64,000 nt of DNA from contig NZ_JAUFQE010000002.1 of NCBI RefSeq assembly GCF_030409755.1, positions 248,001 through 312,000 of the forward strand, in the 5' to 3' direction. The notes below the pieces were generated by a model. That model did not search any database and had not been told where the DNA came from. It was given only the letters and a program-made list of their open reading frames with translations. This document shows positions 1 to 7,910 of the stretch, piece by piece; positions within the stretch are counted from its first letter, which is position 1; each line of letters starts with the position of its first letter. The translations under genes were made by a program, and so were the position numbers. Source of the stretch: Vibrio lentus (lineage in GTDB: Bacteria; Pseudomonadota; Gammaproteobacteria; Enterobacterales; Vibrionaceae).

Positions 1-4
1 TTTG

Positions 5-775
5 CTAAATGTTTTCTTCGGAAGGGAAAATAGTATGTGCAAGATGATGATTAAGGCGTCTTGCTGCCGAAGTTAAGTTATTTGCATTCTCAATAAATGG
101 TGCGACTTCTATTTTACCTTTCACCGCGATATGAAAAAAGGGTTTCGTAGCAGGAACTTGATACCATTTTTTCTCTTTCGTTAAGAATGTCGGAGAAACC
201 GTAATATGAATCACGCGTAAATCGGTTTGTGTTCGAGTGGCAATTTGTGCCGCACCACGTTGTAAGGATGGTTCAATTCCCGGCGTTGTGCGAGTGCCTT
301 CTGGAAAAACCAGCAGGACATTGCCACGTGAAAAGCGTTCTTCACAACGTTCTAAAAGATCGTCAGGTGCTTGATTGGGTATGTAACCCGCCGCTTTAAC
401 AATCCTCTTCATAAACGGGTTTTCCCATATTGCCGCTTTGACGAGGCAATCACATTGAGGAAGTTGAGAGGCGATTAGCACATAGTCGATTAAGCTCGGA
501 TGGTTGGCAACGATGATGCAATTACGATCTTCACGTAGCAGTTCGGCACCATCAATTCGATAATCAATCGCACCAGTGAACTTCATGATCTGGCAGAACG
601 CATTGAATGAGAAGCGAATCAGTCGTTGAGCCTTAAGCTCTCTTTGAATGGTGTTTGATGTGGTGAGCGCGATCGACGGCAAGATCAAAAAGCTGAGAAC
701 TAAGCCACCTAAACCGAATATGGTGAAGCAAAGCCCTGTCGCGAATACTCGCCAATATTGGTCGACCTTACTCAT
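5..775 (-). CDS. 1-acyl-glycerol-phosphate-type acyltransferase of an aryl-polyene-like cluster
   Basis: Membrane-bound acyltransferase of the PlsC family, 256 aa from the chosen start. The HX4D catalytic motif is visible (NHPSLID, His92 and Asp97) and so is the acceptor-site motif FPEGTRT. A hydrophobic segment at about residues 11-38 should anchor it in the inner membrane. I chose the ATG at 775 because it overlaps the stop of the upstream ketosynthase-like gene as ATGA, which suggests translational coupling; a longer reading from 841 would overlap that gene by 70 bases. Its partner gene suggests that it moves a polyene acyl chain from a carrier protein to a lipid acceptor. That role is inferred; the fold is certain, the acceptor unknown. 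Confidence 0.85.
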   Translation of the reverse strand: MSKVDQYWRVFATGLCFTIFGLGGLVLSFLILPSIALTTSNTIQRELKAQRLIRFSFNAFCQIMKFTGAIDYRIDGAELLREDRNCIIVANHPSLIDYVLIASQLPQCDCLVKAAIWENPFMKRIVKAAGYIPNQAPDDLLERCEERFSRGNVLLVFPEGTRTTPGIEPSLQRGAAQIATRTQTDLRVIHITVSPTFLTKEKKWYQVPATKPFFHIAVKGKIEVAPFIENANNLTSAARRLNHHLAHTIFPSEENI

Positions 776-1551
776 TCTTGAGTTCCAGGTTTCGCGTTGT
801 TTACCCACGACCAAGCTTGGTGTTTGCCTGTAATCGCCCATCGCTGCGTACCCAGTAGAATATGTTGTAGTGTTTGCAGACCTTGCGGTAAATCAGGCAT
901 TGACCTGTCGTGAGCTATGGGGCTACTAGCTATTGAGTTGCTGGTGGTTGTTCTCGAAATTGAGTATTCATTACCTGCTGTGATCACTAAACCCAGAGCA
1001 TAATCGGCATAGTGCTGAGTTTCGTATTCTTGATAAAGCTCAGGCAGCGGTTGGTCAAAGTCGATGACTAAGACACGATGCGATGGGTATTGGTGAAGGT
1101 AAAGATAAGCTTCAATCAGCGCGTTATGGAAAGTATCTTGCCCCGCGGCGATTGAGGTCAATGGAATCGGTGCTTTTACGGCAATGGTGGTTAGGCCTGC
1201 TGCGGTATTATGTACCGACTGCGAGAACGCCATTGGAGAGGCATCGTCACCTTCTAGTATCGACTGAATCAATGTGGCAGTTCGGTGCAGTTCACCATGT
1301 CGGCTGGCAAAAACCAGATAATCAATCGAGGTGTCTTTTAATAGCGTTAATGCGGTTTGGACGGCAAGCTTACTTTGTTTGCTCATTCGGCGGCGCATCA
1401 TCGGCGGGATAGCTTTAAATTCAGTTGAGCCATCTTGTGGCCAATCTAAATTCTTGCTCCATGTTTGCCATTCGGCATTAGAATTGAGCCCCGCAGAATT
1501 TGCAGACCATTTCTCAATATTAAACGACATTAATTGGGATTGATTTGACAT
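772..1551 (-). CDS. Beta-ketoacyl synthase chain-length-factor-like protein
   Basis: A 259 aa protein of the short Ketoacyl-synt_2 type that occurs in aryl polyene clusters. It carries the typical opening (residues 4-10, FNIEKWS), the PPMMRRRMSK segment near residue 50 and a central ketosynthase-like core with ASRHGE and HNTAAG. It is much shorter than a catalytic ketosynthase (about 400 aa) and no complete Cys-His-His triad can be seen. It therefore probably acts as a non-catalytic partner that sets chain length. It is translationally coupled to the acyltransferase through an ATGA overlap and diverges from the lipoprotein gene at 1624. The rest of the cluster (carrier proteins, other ketosynthases, dehydratases) must lie to the left, outside the window. 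Confidence 0.78.
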   Translation of the reverse strand: MSNQSQLMSFNIEKWSANSAGLNSNAEWQTWSKNLDWPQDGSTEFKAIPPMMRRRMSKQSKLAVQTALTLLKDTSIDYLVFASRHGELHRTATLIQSILEGDDASPMAFSQSVHNTAAGLTTIAVKAPIPLTSIAAGQDTFHNALIEAYLYLHQYPSHRVLVIDFDQPLPELYQEYETQHYADYALGLVITAGNEYSISRTTTSNSIASSPIAHDRSMPDLPQGLQTLQHILLGTQRWAITGKHQAWSWVNNAKPGTQE

Positions 1552-1623
1552 AGAGTATTGATTTGCTTTGGGTCTAACTAAATACTACGCATGCTTATAA
1601 ATAAACACAGATAAGGAATTTAA

Positions 1624-2013
1624 ATGAAATTACTAAAAGTAGCGGTTTCAATGTTATTCATATTCGTTCTTGCAGGGTGTGGACGTGTCCAACCTGTAAT
1701 GAATGTTGAGGATACTCCAGTTGCACTTAATCTTCAAAGCAAACAGGTGAAATCAGCTATTTATGAGTCGGCTGAGAATCGAGGCTGGTTGGTTTCAGAA
1801 ATAAAGCCTGGCTTGATCCGTGCGGAACTGTATGTTCGTTCACACCATGCGGTGGTTGAAATTCCTTATAGTGACAAGTTTTACTCTATTCTTTACGTTG
1901 AATCAGAGAATTTGAAGTATGACGATGGTGAAATACACCGTAATTACAACCGTTGGGTTAATAACTTAAACGTTGATATTAAACGTAAGCTTGCACAAAT
2001 GGCTGCTGAGTAA
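1624..2013 (+). CDS. Small lipoprotein, function unknown
   Basis: A 129 aa protein with a clear lipoprotein signal: charged start, hydrophobic core and lipobox LAGC with Cys19. The mature part, about 110 aa, is a small mixed alpha/beta domain with no motif I recognise. AAGGA lies at 1613-1617, before the ATG. It diverges from the ketosynthase-like gene and is followed by the methyltransferase after 29 bases, so it probably shares that transcript. Small lipoproteins are common companions of aryl polyene genes, where they may help move or anchor the pigment at the outer membrane; here that is inference from position only. Confidence 0.7.
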   Translation: MKLLKVAVSMLFIFVLAGCGRVQPVMNVEDTPVALNLQSKQVKSAIYESAENRGWLVSEIKPGLIRAELYVRSHHAVVEIPYSDKFYSILYVESENLKYDDGEIHRNYNRWVNNLNVDIKRKLAQMAAE

Positions 2014-2042
2014 CCCTCTATTATTTTAAAGTTAGGTTTTTC

Positions 2043-3116
2043 GTGTCGGAATATAAATTAGATCCATTCAATGCATTAGAAGCAAAAACAGAAGCGCAAA
2101 AGTTGTCTTTCGCTCCAATTGTTTTTCACACTGCTCGTACACTTCGTGATTTAGGTATTTTAAAGGCCTTAGATGGTGTGGGTAACGATGGTTTACCAGC
2201 TGAGTCTATCTCTGAAATAACCGGCGTATCTGAGTACGGCGTGAAAGTGTTACTCGATATGGCGTTGAGTGCTCATATTGTTACGTGGGAAAAGCCTAAC
2301 TACAAAATGGCCAACCTTGGTTTCTATCTTTTGCATGATGGCATGACTAACGCAAACATGGATTTCACTGCCGATGTTTGTTACGCCGCGATGATGCATC
2401 TAACTGAAGCGATTGAAGAGGGTACACCTGCGGGTTTGAAAGAGCTGGGTGACTGGGAAACTATTTACCAAGGCTTGTCTCAATTGCCAGAAAAAGCAAA
2501 AGAGAGCTGGTTCAAGTTTGATCACTTCTATTCAGATCGCTCTTTCCCTGTTTTGCTTGAGAAGGTGTTCAGTAAGAAACCTAAATCGCTGGTAGATATC
2601 GGCGGTAACACGGGTAAGTGGGCGATGCAGTGCTGCAATCACGACTCAGATGTTGAGATAACGATTGTCGACTTGCCACAACAACTCGAAATGGCAATGG
2701 CAAATGCAACGCAACATGGCCATCAAGGCCGAGTGACGCCATTCCCAGCCAACATGCTCGATAAACAACAAGCGTTGCCGACAGGCGCGGATGTGTGGTG
2801 GATGAGCCAGTTCCTTGATTGCTTCTCGCCAATGGAAATTCTGAGCATATTAAAGCGTGTTCGCTCTCATATGTCAGAAGAGGCGACGGTCTATATCCTT
2901 GAACTGTTTTGGGATGCACAGAAATACGATGCGGCTTCTTATAGCTTAAACGCGACGTCGCTTTACTTCACTTGCTTGGCCAACGGCAACAGCCGTTTTT
3001 ACCGCAGCGAAGATTTCTTAGAGATCGTTGAAGAAGCTGGCTTTGAAGTAGTGACCCGTACCGACGATATCGGTCTTGGTCATACGCTTCTTGAATTGAA
3101 AGCTGGCGCGCAATAA
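2043..3116 (+). CDS. SAM-dependent methyltransferase (class I, O-methyltransferase type)
   Basis: A 357 aa protein with two-part O-methyltransferase architecture. An N-terminal winged-helix-like dimerisation domain (about residues 20-110, with the ISEITGVSEYGVKVLLDMAL helix region) precedes a Rossmann-type catalytic domain. The SAM-binding motif I is LVDIGGNTGKW at about residue 181, followed by the acidic end of strand 2 (IVDLP). The start is GTG at 2043. It lies between the lipoprotein and the halogenase-like flavoprotein (25-base gap) on one transcript. In aryl polyene pathways a methyltransferase of this kind methylates the aryl head group. The methyl acceptor here is inferred, not shown. 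Confidence 0.82.
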   Translation: MSEYKLDPFNALEAKTEAQKLSFAPIVFHTARTLRDLGILKALDGVGNDGLPAESISEITGVSEYGVKVLLDMALSAHIVTWEKPNYKMANLGFYLLHDGMTNANMDFTADVCYAAMMHLTEAIEEGTPAGLKELGDWETIYQGLSQLPEKAKESWFKFDHFYSDRSFPVLLEKVFSKKPKSLVDIGGNTGKWAMQCCNHDSDVEITIVDLPQQLEMAMANATQHGHQGRVTPFPANMLDKQQALPTGADVWWMSQFLDCFSPMEILSILKRVRSHMSEEATVYILELFWDAQKYDAASYSLNATSLYFTCLANGNSRFYRSEDFLEIVEEAGFEVVTRTDDIGLGHTLLELKAGAQ

Positions 3117-3141
3117 AAAATAACAAACATGGCTTAAATTA

Positions 3142-4383
3142 ATGAAAAAACTGTCAACTCAAGTAGTGATCATCGGAGCTGGGCCATCAGGGTCTATTGC
3201 CGCGTCTTTGCTTCATAAAAAAGGCATCGATGTTCGAGTGATTGAAAAGAGCCTTTTCCCGCGCTTTTCTATTGGTGAAAGCCTATTACCTGCTTGCATG
3301 GAAGTGATTGAACAAGCTGGGATGAGCGAAGCGGTGGCTGACGCTAATTTCCAATTTAAAGATGGTGCTGCTTTTCGTAAAAATGGTGTGTACACCGCGT
3401 TTAATTTTGAAGATAAGTTCTCTGCTGGGCCGGGAACGACGTTTCAGGTTCAACGAGGCGCCTTTGATAAGGTGTTAGCAGACACTGCCGAGGCGCAAGG
3501 TGTTGCCATTGATTATCAACATGAGTTGATGGGCATTAACTTCACTGAAGACAGTACCATTTTAGACGTACAAGTGCTTGATGGAGAACGCTATCAGCTC
3601 GAAGCGCAATACGTGTTGGATGGCAGTGGCTTTGGTCGTGTGTTACCGAAGATGCTTGATTTAGAAGAGCCGTCATCGCTTCCTCCACGCAAAGCTATTT
3701 TTACGCACATTAATGATCATATTTCAGCGACGGAGACAGACCTTGAATATGACCGCAACAAAATTCTAATCTCGGTGCACCCAACTAACCCTGATGTTTG
3801 GTATTGGTTGATCCCGTTTAGTAACGGTGTGTCTTCGTTTGGTATTGTCGGGGAGCCTAAGTTCTTTGAATCATACCCAGAAGACAAGATTGCCGCGATT
3901 AAGCAACTGGCAACAGAAGAGCCGGGTTTGGCTGAGATACTGGCAAAGGCAGAGTACCCGAACCCTGCGGGCGAAATCGGTGGTTATTCTGCCAACGTAA
4001 AACACCTTGCAACAGACAAATACGCGCTATTAGGCAATGCCGGTGAGTTCCTTGATCCTGTGTTTTCATCAGGCGTGACAATTGCGATGAAGTCGGCTCA
4101 GTTTGCGGTTGAGTGCGTGGAAAAGCAGCTCAATGGTGAGAAGGTTGATTGGGATCGTGATTATGCGGATCCGCTGATGGTTGGCGTGAATACCTTTAGA
4201 ACGTATGTTGAAGGGTGGTACTCAGGTACCTTGCAGGATGTGATTTTCTATCAAGATCCCAACCCGAAGATTAAGCAAATGGTGTGCTCAATTTTGGCTG
4301 GCTACGCATGGGATCAAACCAATCCTTATGTGAAAGAGTCAAAGCGTCGATTGACGACACTGGCAGAGATATGCCGAAGCTAG
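3142..4383 (+). CDS. FAD-dependent halogenase-like oxidoreductase
   Basis: A 413 aa flavoprotein. The N-terminal Rossmann motif is VIIGAGPSGS (residues 9-18), followed by the FPRFSIGESLLP segment that is shared by flavin-dependent halogenases and related reductases. Two halogenase hallmarks are visible. The first is a lysine (Lys73) in an F-K-x4-F context, spaced like the catalytic lysine of tryptophan halogenases. The second is the W-x-W-x-I-P motif (Trp220 to Pro225). The FAD-contact segment LLGNAGEFLDPVFSSG lies near residue 296. It is the last gene of the plus-strand unit and is followed by a strong terminator. Halogenation or oxidation of an aryl polyene head group is plausible, but related flavoproteins share parts of these motifs, so the reaction is inferred. 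Confidence 0.72.
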   Translation: MKKLSTQVVIIGAGPSGSIAASLLHKKGIDVRVIEKSLFPRFSIGESLLPACMEVIEQAGMSEAVADANFQFKDGAAFRKNGVYTAFNFEDKFSAGPGTTFQVQRGAFDKVLADTAEAQGVAIDYQHELMGINFTEDSTILDVQVLDGERYQLEAQYVLDGSGFGRVLPKMLDLEEPSSLPPRKAIFTHINDHISATETDLEYDRNKILISVHPTNPDVWYWLIPFSNGVSSFGIVGEPKFFESYPEDKIAAIKQLATEEPGLAEILAKAEYPNPAGEIGGYSANVKHLATDKYALLGNAGEFLDPVFSSGVTIAMKSAQFAVECVEKQLNGEKVDWDRDYADPLMVGVNTFRTYVEGWYSGTLQDVIFYQDPNPKIKQMVCSILAGYAWDQTNPYVKESKRRLTTLAEICRS

Positions 4384-4441
4384 GTGGTCGATTTAGGGTG
4401 TAGCAACATGCTAAAGCACCATGATGACTAGTCTATAAATC

Positions 4442-4467
4442 AAAACAGCCGCGATGCGGCTGTTTTT
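4442..4467 (+). terminator. Rho-independent terminator after the flavoprotein gene
   Basis: Perfect 11-bp stem (AAAACAGCCGC with GCGGCTGTTTT), 3-base loop and a run of T. It lies 58 bases after the stop of the flavoprotein gene. It is nearly symmetric and could also serve the opposite strand, ending the minus-strand gene at 4525. Confidence 0.88.
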
Positions 4468-4524
4468 GTATCTGATAAATATGGCAAGCTGATTCTCAGC
4501 TCATTCGCTCTACTGAGGTAGATA

Positions 4525-5031
4525 CTACTTCAGGTCGATGCTGTTCAGTCGTCCCATAAAGATAAGCAGCTCAATCACGTCTTTGTGGGCCTCAAGGAGC
4601 GCTCGTTTGGTTTGGCTATAGGCGGCGAGTCGCCCGTGCTTCCTTATAGAACATACTTTGGTTTTGTATTTGTACTCACCACTTTCAGAGAATACGCGCC
4701 ACTTAGCGATGTAGCATTCATCTCTATGTTCAGGATCTGTCTGAGTAGGGTTTGGTTTGAATACTATTTTAGGTTCTAAACTGTGCGGCAAACGTGTCAT
4801 CAGATAGGGCTCTCTAAGGACTTTTGGCCAAAACTTTCCCCAGAGCTTTCTGCCAAGCTCATCTCTCAACTTGATGGTTTTCTTTAGTGCTTTGTCTTCA
4901 CCCATACGAACAAAACCGACAGAACGATGTAACACCGTATCTTCAGGAGTATGGATGTGGATTTTAAAAGCGGTTTGGCCTTTCGATATAAATCGATAAC
5001 CGGTCGCACCAATTAGATTATTCTGGCTCAT
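4525..5031 (-). CDS. Hypothetical protein with two AP2-like segments
   Basis: A basic 168 aa protein with no signal peptide and no membrane segment. Two stretches look like AP2/integrase-type DNA-binding units. One is about residues 34-66 (SVGFVRMGEDKALKKTIKLR, then DELGRKLWG). The other is near the C terminus (IRKHGRLAAYSQTKRALLEA). Both fit the pattern small/basic strand, Gly, then an Ala/Lys-rich helix ending in Arg or Glu. I remember similar proteins in vibrios carrying AP2-domain labels, but I cannot confirm this here. The gene stands alone between the polyene cluster and the flagellar locus. DNA binding is inferred and a target is not evident. Confidence 0.6.
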   Translation of the reverse strand: MSQNNLIGATGYRFISKGQTAFKIHIHTPEDTVLHRSVGFVRMGEDKALKKTIKLRDELGRKLWGKFWPKVLREPYLMTRLPHSLEPKIVFKPNPTQTDPEHRDECYIAKWRVFSESGEYKYKTKVCSIRKHGRLAAYSQTKRALLEAHKDVIELLIFMGRLNSIDLK

Positions 5032-5103
5032 AGTTTGCTAAATGATGATTATGTTATTAATAAGGTTACGACAAATACGTTAAAACCGAAACTAATCATC
5101 ATG

Positions 5104-5140
5104 AAAAAAATAAAGCCTTAACAAAAGTGCTAAGGCTTTA
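5104..5140 (-). terminator. Terminator downstream of flgT
   Basis: Read on the minus strand, a 10-bp stem (TAAAGCCTTA with TAAGGCTTTA, 10-base loop) is followed by a run of seven T. It lies about 30 bases after the flgT stop and separates flgT from the AP2-like gene. Confidence 0.85.
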
Positions 5141-5170
5141 TTAGAAACTATGAAGCGAGGGTGACGCTAA

Positions 5171-6304
5171 CTACATGATTTTCTGCATCACATCACCAAT
5201 TTGAATGCTTCCAGCCAGGCTAGGTTGATCAATCGTGAGTTCGGCTTCATTTTCATAAACACGAGAAACCGTCAGCGTGATATCACTTTGAGATACCTTG
5301 TTACGCGGTAAACCTCGTTGGTCGATAAACGAACCTGTATGCCACAGTTGCAGTTTGTCACCTTTCTGAACGCCATGCATTCGCCCTAAGTCAATGGTCA
5401 CCGTATTGCCAAATACCGCGGCAACCTCAGGAAGGGTGATCTTACAAGACACTTCAGATTCTAAGTCCAACATAATATTACGACTGACGCGCAGCATCAT
5501 ACTGCCGTAGGTCGATGCCCAGAAGCGAGCGCTGCGGGTGTCCACTTCACTGGTCTTAGCAAATGGCCACTTAGCTACTTCACGATAGCTGCGGTTGTAA
5601 ACCTGATGACCCGTCTTACCGTCAAAGACTTGCATCTCTAACGCAAATTGTCGGTTGATAACATCGTCCTTTAACAGCTTAGATTCAATCGTTGCGGTTA
5701 AGTCGGTAATGTCGCCACCAATGATGTATTGCGCCCCCGTATCTTGAGCAATCATTTTAATGACTTCTGGTTGGCGCTTATCAATGTCGAAGTCGGTCGT
5801 GCCCACTGAAACAAAACTGCGAGACTCTTGCGCTAATTGTCGGTCTACAACATGGCTGAAGTCATCACCAATGTTATAGATTCTTCCCATAACGGCTTGC
5901 TGCGGGGAGGTAACATCAATATTACCGACGAGAAATGTCTTTTTGTATTGGCTCTCATGGCAAGCATTTGCCGAAGGATAGATGTCGATCCTTGCGGTGA
6001 TCATTAAATTGCCACCGCGAGTTTTCTCTTTCTGAACCAAGATGTAGCGAACTTCATGGTTAGTAAACTGAAACTCTTTTTTATTCGAATCTAGATAGGG
6101 CGTGAGGTTGGAGATACTACCAATATCAGCACCTGAGAACTGCACAGCTTTATATACAGCGTCTTCCAGCGCGTGGATGCGTGCGCTTTCTTCCGACGAT
6201 ACGATGGCTGCTGTACCGGTAACTTCATACCAAGAGGCATGAACACTGAAGCTTATGGTTATCAGTGAACTTATTGAAAATAAGTAAGATATTATTTTTT
6301 TCAT
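5171..6304 (-). CDS. flgT: FlgT, flagellar H-ring/T-ring assembly protein
   Basis: FlgT is a periplasmic protein that builds the H ring around the LP ring of the sodium-driven polar flagellum and helps MotX/MotY assemble. The 377 aa product has a cleavable signal peptide (cut probably after VHA, about residue 23). The mature start SWYEVTGTAAIVSSEESARI is typical of FlgT. The N- and middle domains are followed by a C-terminal domain with the GRMHGVQKGDKLQLW segment. Length and sequence agree with Vibrio FlgT. It diverges from flgO. A sigma-54 element at 6402-6419 faces it, giving a leader of roughly 90 bases. Confidence 0.95.
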   Translation of the reverse strand: MKKIISYLFSISSLITISFSVHASWYEVTGTAAIVSSEESARIHALEDAVYKAVQFSGADIGSISNLTPYLDSNKKEFQFTNHEVRYILVQKEKTRGGNLMITARIDIYPSANACHESQYKKTFLVGNIDVTSPQQAVMGRIYNIGDDFSHVVDRQLAQESRSFVSVGTTDFDIDKRQPEVIKMIAQDTGAQYIIGGDITDLTATIESKLLKDDVINRQFALEMQVFDGKTGHQVYNRSYREVAKWPFAKTSEVDTRSARFWASTYGSMMLRVSRNIMLDLESEVSCKITLPEVAAVFGNTVTIDLGRMHGVQKGDKLQLWHTGSFIDQRGLPRNKVSQSDITLTVSRVYENEAELTIDQPSLAGSIQIGDVMQKIM

Positions 6305-6318
6305 CTATTCGTTACCAG

Positions 6319-6336
6319 TTGGGTATAAATATTGCT
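6319..6336 (+). promoter_or_regulatory. Putative sigma-54 promoter for flgO-flgP
   Basis: The sequence TTGGGTATAAATATTGCT has GG and GC ten bases apart and the TTGC -12 box. It points toward flgO with a predicted leader of about 150 bases. The -24 half lacks the CAC of the consensus, so it is weaker than the flgK or flgF sites. Confidence 0.6.
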
Positions 6337-6401
6337 TAACAAATAACTATAAGCTTGAAGCTGACTTAAGTGCGTTTTTCTTAATCTGAACCATTAATGA
6401 A

Positions 6402-6419
6402 AAGCAAAGACTGTTCCAA
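6402..6419 (-). promoter_or_regulatory. Putative sigma-54 promoter for flgT
   Basis: On the minus strand the sequence reads TTGGAACAGTCTTTGCTT: GG and GC are ten bases apart and the -12 box is TTGCTT. The predicted start is near 6391, about 88 bases before the flgT ATG. It faces the flgO promoter at 6319-6336. Confidence 0.68.
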
Positions 6420-6496
6420 CATTGTAATCCATTGAAAAGAATAATGGTGAGAACATATTGGAACAGGTAGCACTAAATATATCTGGAGATAAGAGA

Positions 6497-7132
6497 ATGA
6501 AAAACTGGCTCGTAGTAATGAGTGTCATGTTGATGACATCATGTGCTTATTCGCCCATCTATAACGGCAAGTCTGAGTATTCAGGCAGTCAGTTTATGTT
6601 GATGGACAGCCCTCGTCATACCATGGATTTTTTCGTGGAAAGTATGACTGAAGATCTGATCATTTCGAATACGAGTATTTCAGCGAGAACGCCAATTGCT
6701 ATCACTTCGTTTGTTGACCTACAACATATGGATACAACAAACTGGCTAGGTAATTCAGTTTCAGAAGGCTTCATTCACCAGTTTCAGCGTCGTGGCTTTA
6801 AGGTCGTCGATTTCAAAACAACGGGCTCTATCCAAGTGACTCACCAAGGTGACTTTGCGTTAAGCCGTGATTGGAAAGACCTCGCGCAGGAACAAGACGT
6901 GCAATACGTGCTAACAGGTACGATGCTACGCCAAGAGGGCGGTGTGCTTGTGAATGCTCGCGTGGTGGGTATGCAAACCCGCATTGTGGTGGCTTCTGCG
7001 CAAGGCTTCTTGCCTGCAGACCGTATTGGTCGTGACCTAGATACTCTGAACAGTATTCGAACTCAAGATGGCGTTATCATTCGTTCTGACCCAACGATCA
7101 GTCAGCCTTATACTGTTATTCTTCGCCCTTAG
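6497..7132 (+). CDS. flgO: FlgO, flagellar outer-membrane lipoprotein
   Basis: FlgO is an outer-membrane-associated protein needed for flagellar stability and motility in Vibrio cholerae. The product here is 211 aa with a lipoprotein-type signal and lipobox MTSC (Cys16). The mature domain contains the TPIAITSFVDL and QYVLTGTMLRQEGGVLVNAR blocks of the FlgO family. I chose the ATG at 6497 because it gives the signal peptide directly and follows GGAG at 6484-6487; the frame stays open upstream to 6458, but that extension would bury the signal. flgP follows after 9 bases. Both genes probably share the sigma-54 promoter at 6319-6336. Confidence 0.92.
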   Translation: MKNWLVVMSVMLMTSCAYSPIYNGKSEYSGSQFMLMDSPRHTMDFFVESMTEDLIISNTSISARTPIAITSFVDLQHMDTTNWLGNSVSEGFIHQFQRRGFKVVDFKTTGSIQVTHQGDFALSRDWKDLAQEQDVQYVLTGTMLRQEGGVLVNARVVGMQTRIVVASAQGFLPADRIGRDLDTLNSIRTQDGVIIRSDPTISQPYTVILRP

Positions 7133-7141
7133 GAGTTCGAG

Positions 7142-7573
7142 ATGAAGAAGTTAATATTTGTTGTTGCCGCTTTACTGCTTGTTGGCTGTCAGCCACTGCA
7201 AAACATGAGGCCAGACGACTATTTGGTTGCTGTTGGTTACGCAAGTATCAGTGAGCAATCAGGCCGTAACGACGAAGAAAAACGCATCCGTGCTATGCGA
7301 GCATCCAAAATTGATGCTTACCGTGAACTTGCTGAGCAAGTGTATGGCATGCGAGTGAGTGGCCGAGCTGAATTATCAGATCAGCGCTTGGGTACCGAGC
7401 GAACGACAGGTGCTGTCGACGGCGTTATTCGTGGTGCGGAAGTGGTACGCAGTTACCCTGTCGGTGATAGTTACGTGACGGAGCTTCAGTTAGACATCCG
7501 TAAGATGGAACAACTGCGTAATTACGGTGAAGTTCAGGCTGTACCTGAGAAGAGACAACAAACGCTGTTCTAG
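7142..7573 (+). CDS. flgP: FlgP, flagellar outer-membrane lipoprotein
   Basis: A 143 aa lipoprotein, lipobox LVGC with Cys16. FlgP is an outer-membrane lipoprotein needed for motility in Vibrio, and in epsilonproteobacteria its relative forms the basal disk. The conserved LPP20-like core is visible: YLVAVGYASIS, then the RAMRASKIDAYRELAEQVYG helix and a GVIRGAEVVRSYPVGD strand pair. It lies 9 bases after flgO and is followed by a strong terminator at 7669-7704. Confidence 0.93.
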   Translation: MKKLIFVVAALLLVGCQPLQNMRPDDYLVAVGYASISEQSGRNDEEKRIRAMRASKIDAYRELAEQVYGMRVSGRAELSDQRLGTERTTGAVDGVIRGAEVVRSYPVGDSYVTELQLDIRKMEQLRNYGEVQAVPEKRQQTLF

Positions 7574-7668
7574 TCTTTATGACCATTTAAGTTATATGAC
7601 CGACGAATTGTATAAGTGGCCCTCGCTTTCCAGATGGCAGGGCGGCAATAAATAACGACAGTGAATGT

Positions 7669-7704
7669 AAAAGCGGCAAGTATGAAAATACTTGCCGCTT
7701 TTTT
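7669..7704 (+). terminator. Terminator of flgO-flgP, possibly bidirectional
   Basis: Long stem (AAAGCGGCAAGTAT with ATACTTGCCGCTTT), GAAA tetraloop and a T run. On the other strand the hairpin is followed by TTTTA, so it may also end the flgA-flgM-flgN transcript. Confidence 0.88.
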
Positions 7705-7810
7705 GTATTTACAGGTTGGGTGTGGGATCTAGGCTTGGTATGAAAGATAAGTCGAGTAGTAAGTTAAGGGTTGGTGTTGCGAAAGACGCAAGGTGAATTA
7801 AGGTACTGGC

Positions 7811-7894
7811 TAGAGAATAGAGAATAGAGAATAGAGAATAGAGAATAGAGAATAGAGAATAGAGAATAGAGAATAGAGAATAGAGAATAGAGAA
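7811..7894. repeat. Tandem repeat, 12 perfect copies of TAGAGAA
   Basis: Twelve uninterrupted, identical 7-base units (84 bases) lie 16 bases beyond the flgN stop, in its 3' untranslated region. There are no spacers, so it is a microsatellite and not a CRISPR array. The purity of the array suggests recent slippage, so the copy number probably differs between strains. Confidence 0.97.
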
Positions 7895-7910
7895 GTAGCT
7901 GGTGGCTTGG

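Larger units (their letters stand above)
7574..7910. other. Intergenic region between convergent flgP and flgN
   Basis: Gap of 337 bases. It holds the flgP terminator (7669-7704) and a 12-copy TAGAGAA array (7811-7894). The remaining 100 bases between them show nothing recognisable. A minus-strand open frame of 85 aa across the array is only the repeat read as a period-7 peptide and is not called. Confidence 0.8.

Noticed and set aside
4442..4467. Attachment site or island border next to the polyene genes
   Set aside because: The inverted repeat has the form of an ordinary terminator; no integrase, tRNA or flanking direct repeat is visible.
7811..7894. CRISPR array
   Set aside because: Repeat unit is 7 bases with no spacers and no cas gene in the window.
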